The notes under the pieces: model-generated
The model's database searches: none
Told to the model about the DNA's origin: nothing
Seen by the model: only the letters and a program-made list of their open reading frames with translations
In this document: piece by piece, positions 60,477 to 61,108 of the stretch
Layout: each line of letters opens with the position of its first letter
Position numbering within the stretch: position 1 is the first letter of the stretch
NCBI GenBank assembly: GCA_025210745.1
Contig: JAOARC010000018.1
Coordinates: 1-61,108 of the forward strand
Direction of reading: 5' to 3'
Origin: Bacteriovoracaceae bacterium
GTDB taxonomy: Bacteria; Bdellovibrionota; Bacteriovoracia; Bacteriovoracales; Bacteriovoracaceae
Length of the DNA: 61,108 nt
Position numbers and translations under genes: made by a program

Positions 60477-60908
60477 ATGATGGGGAATTCAAAAACGAAT
60501 AAACACCTTAAAAAAACGCAACTAAAAGAATTAAATGAAAAAGTAACTGCTGAAATTGCAAGAATTCAAACAAAGCTTTCAATCAACTCATCGATGCTAA
60601 AAGTTAAAGATGGAACTTCTGGAGATGAAGTTGACTCTGCCAATGAAGAACTCATTAGAAGAAGTGAGCTCAGGTTTTCGACAAGAGAAAGCCTTTATTT
60701 AAAAAAACTACAAAAAACACAAGATTTAATGCTTAGTGATGAATATGGTATGTGTGAAGAGTGTGGATCAGAAATTTCATTTACAAGACTAAAAGCACGC
60801 CCAACAAGTACTATGTGTATTACCTGCAAAGAAGAGTCCGAAAGAGAAGAACTTCAATCTTTTCATGGAAGAAAATCTAAATCATATTCTTCAAGTATGT
60901 CAGTATAA
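60477..60908 (+). CDS. DksA/TraR-family zinc-finger transcription factor
   Basis: A 143-aa protein with a coiled-coil N-terminal half and a C-terminal zinc finger (MCEECGSEISFTRLKARPT, then MCITCKEE: four Cys). It has the DxxDxA tip motif of catalytic-type DksA (Asp50, Asp53, Ala55 in GDEVDSANEE), so it can enter the RNA polymerase secondary channel and modulate promoters with ppGpp. Length is near the 150 aa of E. coli DksA. AAGGAG lies 5 nt before ATG 60477 (a second ATG follows at 60480). Monocistronic; its 3' end runs into the right repeat. Confidence 0.88.
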   Translation: MMGNSKTNKHLKKTQLKELNEKVTAEIARIQTKLSINSSMLKVKDGTSGDEVDSANEELIRRSELRFSTRESLYLKKLQKTQDLMLSDEYGMCEECGSEISFTRLKARPTSTMCITCKEESEREELQSFHGRKSKSYSSSMSV

Positions 60909-60916
60909 GAAAAATT

Positions 60917-61108
60917 TATAAACTGCCCTAGCACCCTGGTGCTAGGATCTAAATTAGTCAAAGACAAAATGAAGATCAAAGTCAGCTTAGTGTTAATAAT
61001 TTTAGTAACTTAAATACTCTAAAGAGATTTTTTTTTGCATCTAGATTCCCATGAAAAGAATCTGCCCAAATCCCACATGTAAATCCCTTCAAATTATCAA
61101 AGACGGAA
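60917..61108 (+). mobile_element. Partial insertion sequence, right copy
   Basis: The noncoding end (60917-61050) is repeated in inverted orientation at 1-108 with two mismatches over 108 bp. It has the 20-bp palindrome at 60927-60946 and leads to a start codon at 61051 for a zinc-ribbon transposase-like protein. The window ends 58 bp into the gene, so the other element end and any target duplication cannot be seen. Confidence 0.6.
61051..61108 (+). CDS. N-terminal fragment of a probable zinc-ribbon transposase
   Basis: The frame reads MKRICPNPTCKSLQIIKDG before the window ends. The CPNPxC knuckle followed by IIKxG is typical of the N-terminal zinc ribbon of bacterial transposases (IS1-like/IS1595-like). 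Only 19 residues are visible, so the family is a reasoned guess. It lies just inside a repeat present at the opposite edge, as a multicopy element would. No ribosome-binding site is clear. Confidence 0.5.
   Translation, partial: MKRICPNPTCKSLQIIKDG

Noticed and set aside
60982..61107. Open reading frame on the minus strand at the right edge (41 codons, stop at 60982)
   Set aside because: Its 3' half is the repeat shared with the left edge, it has no start in the window, and the plus-strand frame at 61051 gives a far more convincing zinc-ribbon start.
1..61108. CRISPR arrays, tRNA or rRNA genes, prophage
   Set aside because: No regularly spaced repeats, no cloverleaf or rRNA landmarks and no phage structural genes were seen in the spacers.

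Overview
The window is an AT-rich bacterial chromosome segment whose gene content looks like a Bdellovibrio-and-like organism, most probably a marine Bacteriovoracaceae (Bacteriovorax/Halobacteriovorax type). This is an inference from style, not a database match: low GC, short spacers, many large exported proteins and lipoproteins of unknown function, a class II nrdJ, a biosynthetic speA, a KirBac channel, a yfgM-bamB pair beside rnc-era-der, and candidate sigma-54 and sigma-28 promoters. Both outer edges carry the same sequence in opposite orientation (1-108 and 60917-61024, two mismatches). At the right edge this leads into the start of a probable zinc-ribbon transposase. The window is therefore probably the unique DNA between two inverted copies of one insertion sequence, perhaps a draft contig ending in repeats.

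Layout, left to right. 0.1-7.7 kb: a 731-aa exported protein, a DUF962/Mpo1-like membrane protein, a lipoprotein with a sigma-54 promoter, a U32 pair (TrhP-like plus a paralogue without the cysteine cluster), an SGNH-like membrane-anchored protein and a cyclic-nucleotide-binding-domain protein. 7.7-11.2 kb: a 45-aa lipoprotein with a second sigma-54 promoter, speA with its ribosome-binding site inside a terminator-like hairpin, a gamma-carbonic-anhydrase-like protein and a YceF/Maf pyrophosphatase. 11.2-15.2 kb: a FecR-domain protein, an outer-membrane barrel and a LamG lipoprotein in one operon. 15.3-20.1 kb: a signalling operon with a PP2C phosphatase fused to a GHKL kinase domain, a STAS protein and a hybrid histidine kinase. 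20.1-25.1 kb: HAD-ffh-rpsP-khpA-rimM-trmD and a divergent dihydrouridine synthase. 25.1-35.7 kb: mostly cell-envelope genes, including an exported ParB-like protein, a 681-aa tyrosine/asparagine-tailed protein and a 1740-aa cysteine-rich lipoprotein. 35.9-39.4 kb: nrdJ with paired NrdR boxes. 39.7-45 kb: lipoproteins, exported unknowns, an EVE protein and an M14 carboxypeptidase. 45-51.7 kb: bamB, a YfgM-like protein, an outer-membrane protein, der with a large acidic insertion, era, rnc. 51.8-56.5 kb: a degenerate tyrosine recombinase coupled to ribD-ribE-ribB-ribH, then rpsD with a structured leader. 56.5-60.9 kb: a KirBac channel, two overlapping XRE regulators, tandem small barrels, a TauE/SafE permease and a DksA-type protein.

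How the parts fit. Housekeeping blocks (translation/SRP, riboflavin, ribonucleotide reduction, RNase III-Era-Der) alternate with envelope and secretome genes of unknown function. Several regulatory layouts recur. Two lipoproteins sit behind sigma-54 elements. Three exported-protein genes have GCCGATAA-like -10 elements. At least six genes place a -10 element 6-7 nt before an ATG with no Shine-Dalgarno sequence, which suggests leaderless mRNAs. No CRISPR array, tRNA or rRNA gene was found. No stretch longer than 300 bases lacks a gene; the longest is about 260 bases upstream of nrdJ, and it holds NrdR boxes and a terminator.
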